From contig BDIU01000056.1 of NCBI GenBank assembly GCA_002118135.1, positions 310,001 through 374,000 of the forward strand: a DNA stretch of 64,000 bases, in the 5' to 3' direction. Positions within the stretch are counted from its first letter, which is position 1; every line of letters begins with the position of its first letter. Shown piece after piece: positions 1-11,900 of the stretch. Position numbers and translations under genes: made by a program. The notes below the pieces were generated by a model. It had not been told where the DNA came from. It was given only the letters and a program-made list of their open reading frames with translations, and did no database searches. This stretch comes from Trebouxia sp. TZW2008 (taxonomy: Eukaryota; Chlorophyta; Trebouxiophyceae; Trebouxiales; Trebouxiaceae).

Positions 1-253
1 CAGTCACTGCCAGCAAAATAAAGCGGGACATAGCACGGTCCTGCCATTGTATAAGAAGGGACTAAATGGCAGGCTAGAATCAGCCCCTGCTAGAAGGCGT
101 TTGCTGAGCAGGCTGTGCAAAACTCAAAATGTGCTACTGCCCGTGACAAAATCTTCTGCTGAAAGGCGTCAGCTGAGGAAGCTGTAAGTGCAGCACTGCT
201 GATGCTCTGACTGCACATACGCTGAAAGCACAAAGCTTGTGAAGCAAATATAC

Positions 254-662
254 CTTGAGCAACCATGCCACCTAGGCCTGACAGCATTCCACCTCCTCCG
301 TGTGACTGTGCTGGGGGAGGAGCAGCTGCATAGCACACAGCAGGCTCACAAACCCCGCCAAAGTAGCTTGTTCAAACGCACAACGCCTGATGGCGTGTCA
401 GGGGTGGACGCTGTCTGCAGAGATGACTTACCATGGCTAGGTGCGGGAGGAGGAGCAGATTGAGAAGGCCTAGTTGGCTGTGAAGCACCACTGCCACCGA
501 ATAGACCCCTTGATGAGCCTGCGGGTCGTGGTGGAGGACTAGCACGACGAGCGCTGCCACCTGCAAATCACAGATTGAATAGTTTCAGCTGCAGCGTGCT
601 TACAGCACCAAGTCCTGAGATCGAAATCTCGAAAAGAAAGTACCTCCGCCTCTTCTGGGCAT
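254..662 (-). CDS. CHCH-domain protein (CHCHD2/CHCHD10/Mix17 family), 5' exons only
   Basis: Three exons are read on the minus strand: 662-644, 560-432 and 325-254, with phase 1 at each junction. The start MPRRGGGGSARRASPPPRP is joined across a perfect GT-AG intron. It is followed by an Ala/Pro/Ser-rich stretch and then GGGGMLSGLGGMVAQG, the Gly-rich hydrophobic segment typical of CHCHD2/CHCHD10 and yeast Mix17. Known members are small mitochondrial intermembrane-space proteins whose C-terminal twin CX9C motif is oxidised by Mia40. That CHCH part would lie left of the window, so I cannot confirm the cysteines. The open frame running on to 90 after the GTATAT donor is intron. The acceptor of exon 3 could instead be 11 codons further in; both options keep frame. 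Confidence 0.75.
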
Positions 663-1648
663 GTTGCTGTCTTGTACTGAGTATGCGCTGCTGTGATGGG
701 TGTGGATTGACAGCAATTCTAAAAACAGATTGTCCTTCGGTCAGATCAAGCGAATGTGCGAGATTGTGCTGTCTTGTGACGTGGGATTGAGACCCAGCTG
801 ATCTAGGGTTTGAGATGCATGTCTAGGGTTGCAGCAAATTTTGTGAATCAATTGACGCAAGTTGACGAGCTGTGCCTGCAGCACTTGTGCAAGTTACGCA
901 GACTACATTGATCGCCCTATAGGGCACTGAGGCGTTTTGTGGCGCATCAAGAGTACAGCATGTCATCCTCAGCTGCAGCTAGTGCCTACTGGCGTGTGGC
1001 TGGCATGAGCTATTTGAAGTACTCTGGTCTATGCGCGGATATGGTGCGTGCAGCCTTAAAGGAGCCAGCCAAAACAAAGGCCAGGACGCGCGAAGTCGTC
1101 TTCTTCAGACGAGCAGATTGGAAGGATGGTCAGCCACAGAAGCAAAGTAAGTTATCAGATGCCTTGTGATGGTTGTGCATGCCTACAGTGGGAGTGATAT
1201 GTCGTGTTAGTTGCTGCAGCATGTCTGTGCCGAAAACAGCCTGTGTTTCAACGTCTGATTGTTTTGGCCTGCAGTCATCACGGATATAACGCCTGAAGGG
1301 GTTCAAGCAAAAGCTTGATTCCTTGCAGCCAGAAGCAGCAGAGACCCTGCTCAGCTCAGACCTGCAGCTGCCTTGTCCGTTTTAGGAATCAGCAGGCCAG
1401 ATGCAGTCGACCATTCACACATTTGCAAGCTACAGGGAGAGTCCAAGGCTGCAGAATTAAGCATTGCATGGCTCACATGGGGATCACCGTTTGCACATTT
1501 TGCGCGATGTGCAACGCTTGGCTATTCATGCTGTTCAGACGTCATGTAGACACCACTGGTGCTCATCTTGACTTGTTGAAGCAAGCATGCAAAGCACCTG
1601 ACACTGCTGGACAATCATTTCTTTATGGATCGTTCAATGTGCGTTGCG
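663..1648. other. Intergenic spacer, no gene seen
   Basis: This lies between the start of the CHCH gene and the stop of the aldo-keto reductase. It holds only short open frames without family motifs or phase-consistent splice partners. I see no repeat array, RNA gene or mobile element in it. Confidence 0.5.
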
Positions 1649-3759
1649 TTACAGTGTTTGTAGCTTTTCCTCAATGATGGCAATCTCGTTACTTTCAAGT
1701 CTCCACCCCATAGCACCAACGTGTTCCTTGACTTGCGCCACACTCTTGCAGCCTGGTATTGGGATAGCTCCTGCCAATACAACAATGATCATTGATCTCA
1801 ACGACATGACACAACTACAGGCAGCTCGGAGGTGTGAGCAAGTCATAATTGGCAAAGCAGCCGCCAAAATATGTGTGGGACTGCAGCAAAAGGAAAAGGC
1901 TTCTAGGCAATGACATGAACGCTGCAGGCCATCTGTCCATGTCAACAAGCCTCCTGAGGCTTGAATTTACCAACATATAATATTATAATGGCATATGCAT
2001 TGACAGACTGTGCACACAGTGGTGATAAGGGGTACCTTTACACATGAGATAGTTCAGCGCCACCTGTGTCACAGTCTTGCCACCGCTGACTGCTCCTATG
2101 AACTGCATCAGCTTAAGCAGAATCCGCGCCTTTTCTGCTGCTTTGGGGCCTCCACCTGTCACGTATTTATCTGCAGGCAGCCAGCAATGCATATGTGTTC
2201 TACATGGTGCACACAGCTTGAAACACAGCCAGGAGAGTGCTGCACAAGCTAGCGCTTTAGATGCAATGTGCTGCTCTGCGCAGGAGCGTTTTGCTTGATG
2301 CCTTTTGACCTTGTATGAGCCTTGATTACTGATATGGTGCACAACCCAGTACGGTGAGATGCTACTGCAGCACATGGTCCACGCAACTTCTAAACAAACT
2401 AGATATACTGAGCCATCCAGAACTAGCAATATGATTGGACAGAAGTGCCTATTCTGTTGTGTGCTGTTAGAGCTTTGTTGCATGGCTGATTGTACAGATC
2501 ACAACATCAAGGGCAACATGAAACTGTTGTGGCGCATGCTTGACACCATAGCTTGTTTCAATCATGATACTCAGTAGTCAGCAGTTTTATGAACAATTAC
2601 ATGTAAAGCACTTGGGGGATCACCTGTTAGGGCGCCCTGCTGCAAGGGGCTGTGGGCCACTAATGACACTCCAAGCTGATTGCACTTGTCCAGCAGACCA
2701 GACTTCTCTGGAGTGGTATCAAGTATGTTGTACTTCACCTGTAGCGCAAACCTAAGTTGATGGTACTGCTGTGGCCAGCTCTCATTTGAAGTGGACTAGC
2801 TGGGAATATACTCAACAGTATCAATCAATCAACCCAATAGAAACTATGCACAAAGGCGTGTACGTGAAGCGCCAGCATGTCTTTGAACAAAGTGTTTAGG
2901 AATTTGGGATAATAGTAGGGCAGATAGGATTTTGTTTTTTGCGCCCCAAAAGGACTCTCTATCTCTTTCAGAGAAACCACCAAAAAAATGCAATTACGTT
3001 TTGAATGGGTGGCTGAAATAAAAACAAACTTCTCATCTTTTCCAAAGTAACAGTCCAGAGCAGGGGGGGCAGATATTACTCATCTGACTTCCTGGCTTAT
3101 AAGCACAGGTACGTGTGTCTGGCACCCAAGGCAGCTGATCAGAAATTACGCCAAAATGTCCAGTATCAAAGTGTTCTCAGTGTTCTCATTCTCAGACAAT
3201 GTGTGCCTGCCAAGGCAGGAACGGATGCTATCGTGTGCAGCGTCAAAGCAAGTGTTGGTGCACAGCAGATGAAACACATTGAGCAGTAAAGGAGCTGCAT
3301 GAAGGCATCAAACATGGTGTACAAAAATCTCTCGATATAAGGACACTCAACATAAAGATAGTTTCAATGTAAGGACAACGCAACTGGGAACCAAGCACTG
3401 CATTGTGACAACAGTGGTACTTCTAAGTAAGGAAAATCTTGATGTAAGGACATCTTTCTTGGTAAGCTGGCAGTTGTCATATCAAGAGATTACTGTATTG
3501 ATGAGGCACCTGATTTGTCGCCAACTGAATGCCCTTCGCGTCCAAAAGACCATGGATTTCCTCCATCTGTGAGGAGTTGTAATTGCAGACCCCAACAGTA
3601 GTGGTCAGGCCCAAGTCAACAGCTTCTTGTAGAGCTTCTGCCAGAGTTGTCTGCTTGAAGAACGGAAGCGGGAAGTGTATCTGCAAGCAGGCATCTGAAT
3701 TCTCAATCTGTTGCTTCATATAAAGGCTGACGCACATCTCGATCGATCGATCGATCGAT

Positions 3760-3791
<32 letters not shown>

Positions 3792-3796
3792 GGCTC

Positions 3797-3833
<37 letters not shown>

Positions 3834-6800
3834 ATGGATGGATTGATTGATTTGCCACCTGTACCTGCGCAAATGCGAGGTAGGTAACAGCGTATCTTGA
3901 CGCACATCTTGTGAGGCTTGTATGTCATTCAGGACAATACACAGATCTACCCTTCATGCAAGCTCAGCTACTTTTGCACAAGTCAACTCATGCCAGCATC
4001 CTGTCATTTCTTGTCACATCTGGCTTTTGCTGCTGCTCTGCCTCAGTACTTTGCTTCAGTACTGTCGCAAAGTACGGCCGCAAGTGCCTCAGTACGGCCC
4101 ACAAGTGCCTCAAAATAACACTTGTGGGCCAAGTGCTGTTCTGAGCGAGCTGGGGTAGCAATCATGGTCAACGTCTTTTCAAAACTTGCGTGCATGATCC
4201 GCAGTGATTTTTGCTAAGCTGGTGCATGCAGTGGTCACCAGACTCACACAAACACATGCTCAAGATGTCTTCAACACGCGTTGTTCATGATCTGCAGTGA
4301 TTCTTGCTCAGCTGGTGCATGGAGTGGACACCAGACTTGTACAAACAGCCTGTGCGCACTGTACATGTGGATTGCTATGTATGGAAACTGCATATGATTA
4401 CTATATGCCTGTGCTGACTTATACAGACAGCCTGTGCTGCACCTGACACAGATCAATCTTGCCTCTGCCCGTTTGCTTCAAGCTAGCTTGCAGTGCGTCT
4501 GTTACAGATTGCTGTCTCACCGGATACATATCTGTCTTGTCTGTGTTTTGTCTGTGCTCATTTTCTTTCAAGCTAGCTCTCAGTGCATCTATGACAAACA
4601 GCCGCCTCATCTGACATAAATCTCTTGTGTCTGTGCCTATTCGCTGGAAGCTAGCTTGCAATGCGTTTGTGACAGGGTGGTGCCTCACCTGATACAGGTC
4701 CATATTGTTCTTGCCCTCTTTTTCAAGCCAGCAAAAATTGTACATGCAGTGAGCATCTTCACAATGGTATGACCAGTCGGTGCTGCACCTGATACAGATC
4801 TATCTTGCCTCTGTGCATTTGCTTCAAGCTAGCTCTCAGTGCATCTATGACAGACTGCCGCCTCATTTGATAAAGATCTGTTGTATCTGTGCCCCTTCGC
4901 TGGAACTAGCTCTCAATGCGTCTGTGACAGGATGTTGCCTCACCTAACACAGATCCATCTTCTTGTCGCCCTCTTGCTCCAAGATAGCAGACATTGTACA
5001 TGCAGTGCATATCTTCACAATGAAATGACCAGTCGGTGCTGCACCTGATACAGATCTATCTTGTCTCTGCCCATTCGCTTCAGGCTAGCTCGCAACGCAT
5101 CTATAACAGATTGCCGTCCCAGCCGGAAACCCCCACCCACTAGGGCGTTTGTCCAGGGCACTGTGAAGAATTTGGTCCCTACTATCAAGGGCTGTTGAGT
5201 GGGTCCAGCCCCATTCACAAATCTGCCTAAGAGGTTCTCGCTGGACTGCTGAGACTTGATGCTTTGGTATCCATATACCTGTTGAAGAAACAAGCCAAGT
5301 GGTCATGACAGATGCAGCAAATTGTCACAAATATGTCTAGAAGACTGGCACTGGACTGCTGAGACTTGATGCTCGGGTGGCCGTAGACCTGTTTGAGCGC
5401 ACAAGTCAAGTGGTCATGACAGATGCAATGATGTGTCGGGAAATCATCTCGAAGACTGGCACTGAACTGCTGAAACTTGATGCTTTGGTAGCCGTAGACC
5501 TGTTTGAGAGCACAAGCCAAGTGATCATGACAGACGCAACGATGTGTCAAAAAATATGTCTAGAAGACTGGCACTGGATAGTTGAGACTTGCTGCTTTGC
5601 TGGCCATAGACCTGTTTGAGCGGGTGTGTGCATCACAAAAGACGTAAAGGAACGCCACGGTCTATCTAAGGCCTCTTGAACATGCCTAACAGCATAGGTT
5701 TTTCCTTTTCTTCTCATTTTCAAAAGGAGGTGACAGGTGCAATGACAGGTAGAAGATGCAATCTTTGCGGAGCATTGTATGATGTACCTTTCACACCTCA
5801 TGTCATTCATTATAAATGTGTGCAAGACAGGCTGAGCAGACGCAGCTAGGTACGTACTGGAGAAATGAACTGTGCCCAAGCAATCAACTGCCTTGCACAA
5901 TAACATGCTTGACAAGATGCTATATGATGTGCTTGGCTTTCAGAGAAATCCAGTTGAAGGTCGGCGAAAGCTGAGACAGATGCGTAAGCTGTCTGGACTG
6001 AAAAGCAAAGACTGAAAGCAAGGCGCATCACAGGGGTTCCGTCCAAACATAGGCATCAAAGACTGTTAGGGCAAGACACAATTGTCACAAAAAAGACATG
6101 ACAGACAGCAGCTCCATCCAAACATGAGCGTCAAGGACTGTTATGGCAAGACACAATTGTCACCAACAAGACATGACAGACAGCAGCTCCATCCAAACAT
6201 GAGCATCAAAGACTGTTAGGGCAAAACACATTTGTCACAACCAAGTCATGACAGAAAATAGCTCCTTGAAGCTGACCTCAGCTGTGTCAAAAAACGTCAC
6301 ACCACCTTGCGTCGCTGCGTCGAACACTTCCCGTAGTTGTGCCTGCACTGCATGTTGCTGAGCCTCTCAGACAGCCATGCTGGTATGACCACGAAGCCAC
6401 AGACATAGGCGTTTGCAAGCTTTTGCAACTACAATTAATTTTCTTCGAGAAGACTTTATGTACGGACATTTTTGGTGCAAGGACAACGCAATTGGAAACC
6501 AATTTCTGCACTCTGACTGCGATGGCACCTCTGAGTAAGGCTAGCTGAACATAAGGACAAATTACTTGACAACCAAACGAGTTTCAAAGAGAAGTCACTG
6601 TGTCTATGGTCATGCATGAAATGACGTCAGGTAAGACAACATGCAAGTGTTATCGGAGGCTCCAAGCGCTGCAGTCTGCATCCTTACCTCGTCATATTGC
6701 TTGCCGTACCCACACTTTGGGTCGCCCCATTGCAATGTGCCAATGCCCAGAGAAGAAACTGTGAGGCCAGTCTTCCCCAGTGAGGCTGTATCAGGGGCAG

Positions 6801-7015
6801 ATGCTGCATGCATGCATACACTGTCGAGTTGTGAGCGAACGTCTGTTGTTGAGGGTGTCGTGGAAATGATGCTTATCACAACATGCACTGTGTTCTGCTC
6901 CACCTGTAGTGGACTCTGCTTTGCAACGCACCCTCCCGCGACAGGGATGCCGTGATGTCTGGCGAAACGGCTTGCCAGCGCCGAAGGGGCGACTTTGCAG
7001 CGCAATTGTCTGCAT
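1649..7015 (-). CDS. Plastid-type aldo/keto reductase, 8 exons, 350 aa
   Basis: Exons are 7015-6904, 6785-6688, 6342-6277, 5278-5045, 3680-3510, 2738-2624, 2170-2036 and 1770-1649. All phases agree and total 351 codons including stop. Exon 1 (MQTIALQSRPFG...) is Ser/Arg-rich without acidic residues, like a chloroplast transit peptide. The body carries LGIGTLQWGD, GGVTFFDTAE (catalytic Asp), the following VYG (catalytic Tyr), VGTKFF (catalytic Lys), GVCNYNSSQ, LVAHSPLQQGALT and the NADP-binding IPIPGCKSVAQVKEH. This matches the plant At1g06690-like AKR group. The usual His position (QLHWP) reads Q-IHFP, so a His is kept. Substrate is unknown. An in-frame ATG also exists at 7024, and exon 2 may start at 6803. 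Introns are inflated by tandem copies of exon 4 borders, a MITE and a microsatellite. Confidence 0.9.
3322..3495. mobile_element. MITE copy 1 (pogo/Tigger-like ends)
   Basis: This is 174 bp flanked by TA at 3320-3321 and 3496-3497. Terminal inverted repeats are imperfect: the left end runs CAAAAATCTCTCGATAT and the right end inverted runs CAGTAATCTCTTGATAT. The interior aligns with 6432-6600 and with the reverse complement of 42815-42988 (shared core GTAAGGACAA, then ACTGCATT, then CTCTGAGTAAGG or a close variant). It carries no coding capacity. The right end lies about a dozen bases past the donor of aldo-keto reductase exon 5. Confidence 0.75.
3739..3851. repeat. Compound tetranucleotide microsatellite
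   Basis: Successive blocks of GATC, GATT and GCTT repeats lie in intron 4 of the aldo-keto reductase. They are flanked by a direct repeat TGACGCACATCT (near 3728 and 3898), so the block itself sits in a short duplication. The open frames of Ser/Lys/Gln/Ala repeats read from it are artefacts. Confidence 0.95.
4432..5044. repeat. Donor-side exon-fossil array, ~80 bp unit, from AKR exon 4
   Basis: About six to seven degenerate units repeat the last part of exon 4 (5278-5045) plus the start of its intron. On the minus strand each unit resembles the exon end that encodes DALRASLKRMGRDKIDLYQ followed by a GT donor. Decayed versions read, for example, TDALQASLKQTGRGKIDLCQ. Some copies keep an open frame and GT, others are broken. 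The unit recurs near 4440, 4520, 4600, 4680, 4790, 4860 and 4930. Confidence 0.85.
5279..5630. repeat. Acceptor-side exon-fossil array, ~110 bp unit, from AKR exon 4
   Basis: Three units upstream of exon 4 repeat its acceptor and first codons. On the minus strand the true exon starts ag|VYGYQSIKSQQSS. Copies near 5392, 5502 and 5612 read CALKQVYGHPSIKSQQSSAS, CALKQVYGYQSIKFQQFSAS and a shorter relic. Each keeps an AG at the junction but soon leaves the frame. Confidence 0.85.
6046..6275. repeat. Intronic tandem array, ~77 bp unit
   Basis: Three units, each containing ACTGTTAGGGCAAGACACA-like and GACATGACAGACAGCAGCTC-like blocks, directly follow the donor of AKR exon 3 (6277). The last unit runs into the exon border. 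Confidence 0.9.
6432..6600. mobile_element. MITE copy 2 (same family as 3322-3495)
   Basis: About 169 bp in AKR intron 2. The interior (GCAAGGACAACGCAATTGG, CACCTCTGAGTAAGG) matches copy 1, and its ends are partly inverted repeats. The left TA is present; the right side reads TG, so the flanking duplication has decayed. Confidence 0.65.
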
Positions 7016-7024
7016 GCTGTGCAT

Positions 7025-7403
7025 TCACGCGAAGTGCTTGCACACAGAGGGCCTGAACTAAGTGCAATGCTGCAATCTCAAGAAGCCTATGAAGCGCATT
7101 GCACTTCTTGATCAACTTCCTGGCTTGAGTCATGCTTTGCAAAAGAAGACGAAGCATGTTTGTCGCAGTTCAGCAACTTGCGTGCTAAAACCACGCTCAC
7201 GCACACGGAAATTGCAGCAAAACGGCCGGTCAATACCCTGCACAATCTCTGAGTATCGCAGATCATTTTGTTGCTGTCCTTCTCCGTCAAGGCGAGACCC
7301 CAGCGAGAAACAGAACTTGCAGCTGATCTGCAGCGGCGCCACCAGCACGCGAAGCCGCGCAAAACAGCTCATGTTTGTTTGAAGCGCAAGCGGTGCTTCA
7401 AAC
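7025..7403. promoter_or_regulatory. Divergent promoter region, AKR / LSm5
   Basis: This 379-bp spacer separates the two start codons, which point away from each other, so both promoters must lie here or in the 5' leaders. I see no clear TATA box or named motif. Confidence 0.5.
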
Positions 7404-7691
7404 ATGATAGCACCAAAGAAGGCCGCCTATGCCGGCAACCCTAGCCATTTGATGCCCTCAGAGCTCATAGACAGGTGTATCGGTTCGAAGATATGGGTCG
7501 TAATGAAGGGCGAAAAGGAGCTTGTTGGGACGCTCAGAGGCTTTGATGTCTTTGTGAACATGGTCTTGGAAGATGTGACTGAGTATGAAAGCAGTCCCGA
7601 AGGAGTCAAGACAACACAGATGGACCAGATTCTGCTTAACGGCAACAATATAGCAGTGCTTGTGCCTGGTGGCAAGCCTGAAGATGCTTGA
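7404..7691 (+). CDS. LSM5: U6 snRNA-associated Sm-like protein LSm5, 95 aa
   Basis: A single uninterrupted exon starts at ATG 7404. It carries the whole LSm5 signature: [40 protein letters not shown] (Sm1) and [16 protein letters not shown] (Sm2). Length equals the family norm, with a slightly longer N-terminus ([14 protein letters not shown]). LSm5 is part of the heteroheptameric LSm2-8 ring that binds the U6 snRNA 3' oligo(U) in splicing, and of the LSm1-7 ring in cytoplasmic decapping. It is the only intronless gene in this window and the only one with no exon-fossil array, as expected if the arrays need exon-intron borders. Confidence 0.97.
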   Translation: MIAPKKAAYAGNPSHLMPSELIDRCIGSKIWVVMKGEKELVGTLRGFDVFVNMVLEDVTEYESSPEGVKTTQMDQILLNGNNIAVLVPGGKPEDA

Positions 7692-8962
7692 GCAGGTACC
7701 CCTTGAAGTGAAAGCATTGCCTTGCAGTGCAATGTCAAGCTGCCGATGCATGCAGATGTCATAAGTCTTTGTCGTTTGCGAAGAGGTTGCAATACTTGAT
7801 TCAGTCAATGGCAGCAGTTCTCATGCAAGCTGAGTGAGATGTGAATGCAGAAGTGGCTTCGGCGAGGTTGTGATGACCAAATCCTGCACACAGTGCAGCA
7901 TGGAGCAAATGGCCATTATCTGCATGACTTTAAGACCCTTCAGCGTCCGGCGCTGCTCAGAACAGCCCATGAACACTGGCAGGACCCACAAACAATTCTG
8001 CCAATCTGTGCTGGCCCTACCTTGTCCATCCCCAGCAGAGCGCAGTTCAAGAGTTGCAGACCCTGCAGAACTTCAGCTTCTGCAGCCAGCAATTCAGATT
8101 GACCTCAACTTTCTCAACAACGGTTGCTCTCCCATGAAAAGCAGGCCTGTTGGCATGCATGCGACACTTGCACTCTGCTTCTTGGCCTGCTATGGCGGCT
8201 AGCTAGGCCTTCTGTTTTGTTCTTCTCTGACGCATTGATAGCCACACTGCAGAGCCTCTGTCAGCCCTTCATAGTTCATGTTTATAGAGTATCTAGTGCA
8301 GTTTGCCAGTCGATCATTCAGCTTGTAAGAACATCCAGCGCAAACACAAGAAGCTGTTGTCATGTCGTTCTAGCATGGTTCATACACAGTCATCTTCAAG
8401 TTCTCAAGCAGGATTTCAAGTGTACATGAGCAGGAGTGGAAAGTTTAAGTCATGCTTTTGTGCGAGTGCAAATATAAGTGAACTTTGGCACAAATCTGGC
8501 ATGTGTTGAAGAAACCAGTCAACATGCATGTGCATGCATCAAAGGGTAAAGCCATGCAATCGATACCGCCAGCTGATGCATTTGTGATGATGTCATGGCT
8601 GACGCTGAATTACGGCGAATGCAGCATCATTTTTGTTTACTGGAGCTGTGCATCAGACAGAAGACAGCCAGCAGATTTGACTGAGCGCGATTTGCGGATT
8701 ACTCTACTTGGGTGCTCACGTAACCCCACAAGTTGGCCGAGCATGGCAAACTCACAGATGAGTGGCTGCCTAGAGTCTTTAAATGTCCTCAAAAGTCCAC
8801 AAGTTTCCCAAAGGTGGCAAAGTAGTGGAATGCAGGCTGTCTAGAGTCTTTGAAAGTTCCTCAAAGTCCACAGATTTGCCAAGGCTGGCAAACTTACAGA
8901 AGGCGGGCTGTCTGTCATATGGGCTGGCTGTAGTTGGGCTGCTAGGAGAAAGGACAGCAAGC
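7692..8962. other. Convergent spacer with a small tandem repeat
   Basis: This is the 3' region shared by LSm5 (+) and the TPR/J-domain gene (-). The only structure seen is a tandem repeat of about 80 bp at 8725-8925 (CTAGAGTCTTTGAAAGT-like blocks, two to three copies) just past the J-domain gene's stop. Open frames here show no recognisable domain. Confidence 0.55.
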
Positions 8963-11900
8963 CTAGGCCTTGAGCCTGCTGTCGATCACCTCTTTGCACC
9001 TAGTCAAGAGGGTGCTCACCACATGGCTGGCTGTGTTAAACTCCTGTGCCAAGTACCGATCTGGGTGGTACCTCAACATGAATTCTCTGCAAGAACACAA
9101 CAACACCATTGTCAAAAAATGCCGTCAAAGTGCTTGAATGATCATGGCAACCAGACGCGGTGTCCTACAGAAACCCCTGAATGAGAGAACAACACAATGA
9201 GGAGCCGCTCACTGCAGTGGCACCTCTGAGTATGCACAACTTGATCCCAGGACACTTTCAGAGGAGTCAGCGCAGTCATTGTGCACAGAGCTGTATGGTG
9301 TCGCTTTTGTACCTGTATTTCTTGCGGGCTGTGTTCAGGTCAGTAGGAACACCAAACTTGCTGCCAGCAACTCCCAAAACTGCACTTGCCAGGAAGAAAT
9401 CGCCAGACCGCTCGGCTTGCAGGTTATACAGCCTGGACAAATCCTGACCCCACCTCAAATCATTTGCAGCAGTCAAATCCTGCATTAGATGTGAAATGTG
9501 AAAGGTGAAACTAAATGTGTGTCCACCTATTGTGCAGGGAAATCCTGCACTATGCAGATTAGCGTCATTAGCCGTTTCACAGATCAAGTTCTGTATTGAA
9601 ACTCATCATCCTGTTTGTCACAGACGGTTCTGCAAAGATTGCTTGGTGATCAATCATTAAAATGCATTCCCAGGCCCACTTCAGCTGATTTGCAGCAGTC
9701 AAGTCCTGCATTACCAGTCAGGTTTATGAGCTGGTTTGCTAGAACATAGTTTTATCGGACAGTCACATGTGTTAAAATGCTCTGTGTGGCAGCAAGCGAA
9801 CATTCAAGACGACGTCACTGAATCTGCACAGAATTTCCAGAGATGTCAATCATGCACAAAAGATCTGCACAGGCAAGCACACATGCATAGATAGGTCAAT
9901 GTGCACTAATGAGAGCAAAATGACCACAACCAAGCAGACAATCCATGTGTGCAACAGACACTCACCTTCAGGGCATGTGACTTCAGCCCAATCGCCTGAT
10001 AACTCCTGCCCCTCAGCACAAGGGGGCACTGCTGTCTTGAGTGCAGCTCAACATTCACAAAAGCAAAAGGTAAGCATGATGTAAATGCATGCAGGTGTGC
10101 GTCAGACACTAACCTTGAGGGCATGTGACTTCAGCCCAATTGCCTCATAACACCTGCTCCTCAGCACAAGGGAGCAGTGCTGCCTCGAGTGCAGCTCAGA
10201 GGCCACAGAAGCATCAAAAATGGCACAAGCATATTGCTTGAGGTTGAATGCTGCCCAGCCACGGTTGTTGAACAAGCTCAACTTGTACGCTGCGTCCTCA
10301 ACATGCTTGCAAGCTTGGTTGTAAAGATCCAGAGCAGCCTGCCAGTTCTTGAGCCTCATGAACGCCAATGCTTGCTGCAAAATGAATGAGTTGTCTTGGA
10401 AAAAGTGTACCAAGTATTTATTTTTGTGCAGTTTGACCAGAAAAAAGCTCGTTTGAACCACCTACTCTCACTTCTACAATTTTGCATGTATTTCTATGAA
10501 AGAAGAAACAAAGAGGACACGAAGAGGTCTGTTTGCTTCTGCTCAGGCAAACTTGAGCTACAAGCTTTTGTGCATATGTAGGTCTGACATGCATAATCAT
10601 GCATGGACTCAAGTTGTCGAGTGACTTCCTAGACAACTTTCTTGAGCCATGTCACAGCACATGACCCATGCACGGCTTTCTTTGCTGGGTATATTGCAAG
10701 CCTTGTACATGGCACTACATCAATGTGGGCAGACTCAGATAGCAGCAATGCTTACTGAGCAAACCTCTTAGATGCACTGCATATGCATGCATGCATTCAA
10801 GCAGATTTGCAACAGCGCTCAATGCTGCCTGTAGCAATTCATACAGTACAAGCCTTGTTGACGCACTGCATACGTTAATGCAGAAGCATGACGGTGCTTA
10901 ATGCTGACTGTAACGAATCCTACTGAACACGCCCTGATACGTGCGCTTCACAGATTCAGGCAGAAGCACAGTAACGCTCCAGCTGACCATATATAGCAAC
11001 TGCTACTGGACAACCTTATACATGCACTGCAGCCAAATTAGGCAGAGTCAAAACAGCACTCAATTCTGAATGCAGCAACCGTTACCAGACAAGCCTGCTT
11101 CATGCAATGCATACAGTTGGGCAGCCTACAAACAGCTCACTACTCAATTCAATGCTGCCTGTGGTACAATTGTGTAGTACTCCTTACCTCCATCAAGTTG
11201 TGACCAAGTGTGCCCTGCTGTGTCATGGGGGTCTGCAACAGCAGTGCATCAGGCAACTTGGGGTTATGCGTGGGCCGTGGGGGTGGTGCCGTTGACTGAT
11301 GGTGGATGTGACTGTGTCCAGGGCGGGGGGTAGAGTCTCCAGGATCTGAGCGCCGGCGAGCTGAGCTGTGAGGAGCTGAGTGCCAAGGACGTGAGTCACG
11401 AGGTGAGTGATGCGCCTTGCGTGCTGATTCAACACGAATTGCCTCTTCCAGGTGCCCAATAAGCTGGACAATGAACGCGCTGAAGCCACCCCAGGTCTGC
11501 AACAGACATGCATGTCAGCCTTATGTGCTTGCAAGCCAATGGTCATACCTGCAGTGTGAAAGCTTTGTTCAAAGCACTGATGTTGAGGTGATCATCACCT
11601 CAACATCAGATGGCCGAAATGTCCACCCTGGCTCAATGCATTCGAGCACAACATGTGTGCAAGCCATGAACATGCTTCTTGAGCAAGCAAAGCGATCTGC
11701 ATCATTGGTGCAGTTGTGCTGTTCCAAGCAGTCAACAATTTGCAGTACCTGCCGCATCTGAAGGCGTGCATGAGAAACAAAACCCATTGCAATGCTGGCC
11801 ATTCAACTAATTGATGCAACATGTCCTGTGCGCTGCAATCCCGCTTACCTTAGGCACAAAAGGCAACGTGTTTTGCAGTGCTGCCTTGAGGCACAGGCAT

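Noticed and set aside
3477..3928. Minus-strand open frames with repeated Ser-Lys-Gln-Ala and Asn-Gln-Ser-Ile
   Set aside because: They are translations of the tetranucleotide microsatellite, not protein.
9204..9240. Fourth MITE fragment (CACTGCAGTGGCACCTCTGA)
   Set aside because: Only about 30 bp match the MITE interior and no ends are present; too weak to call.
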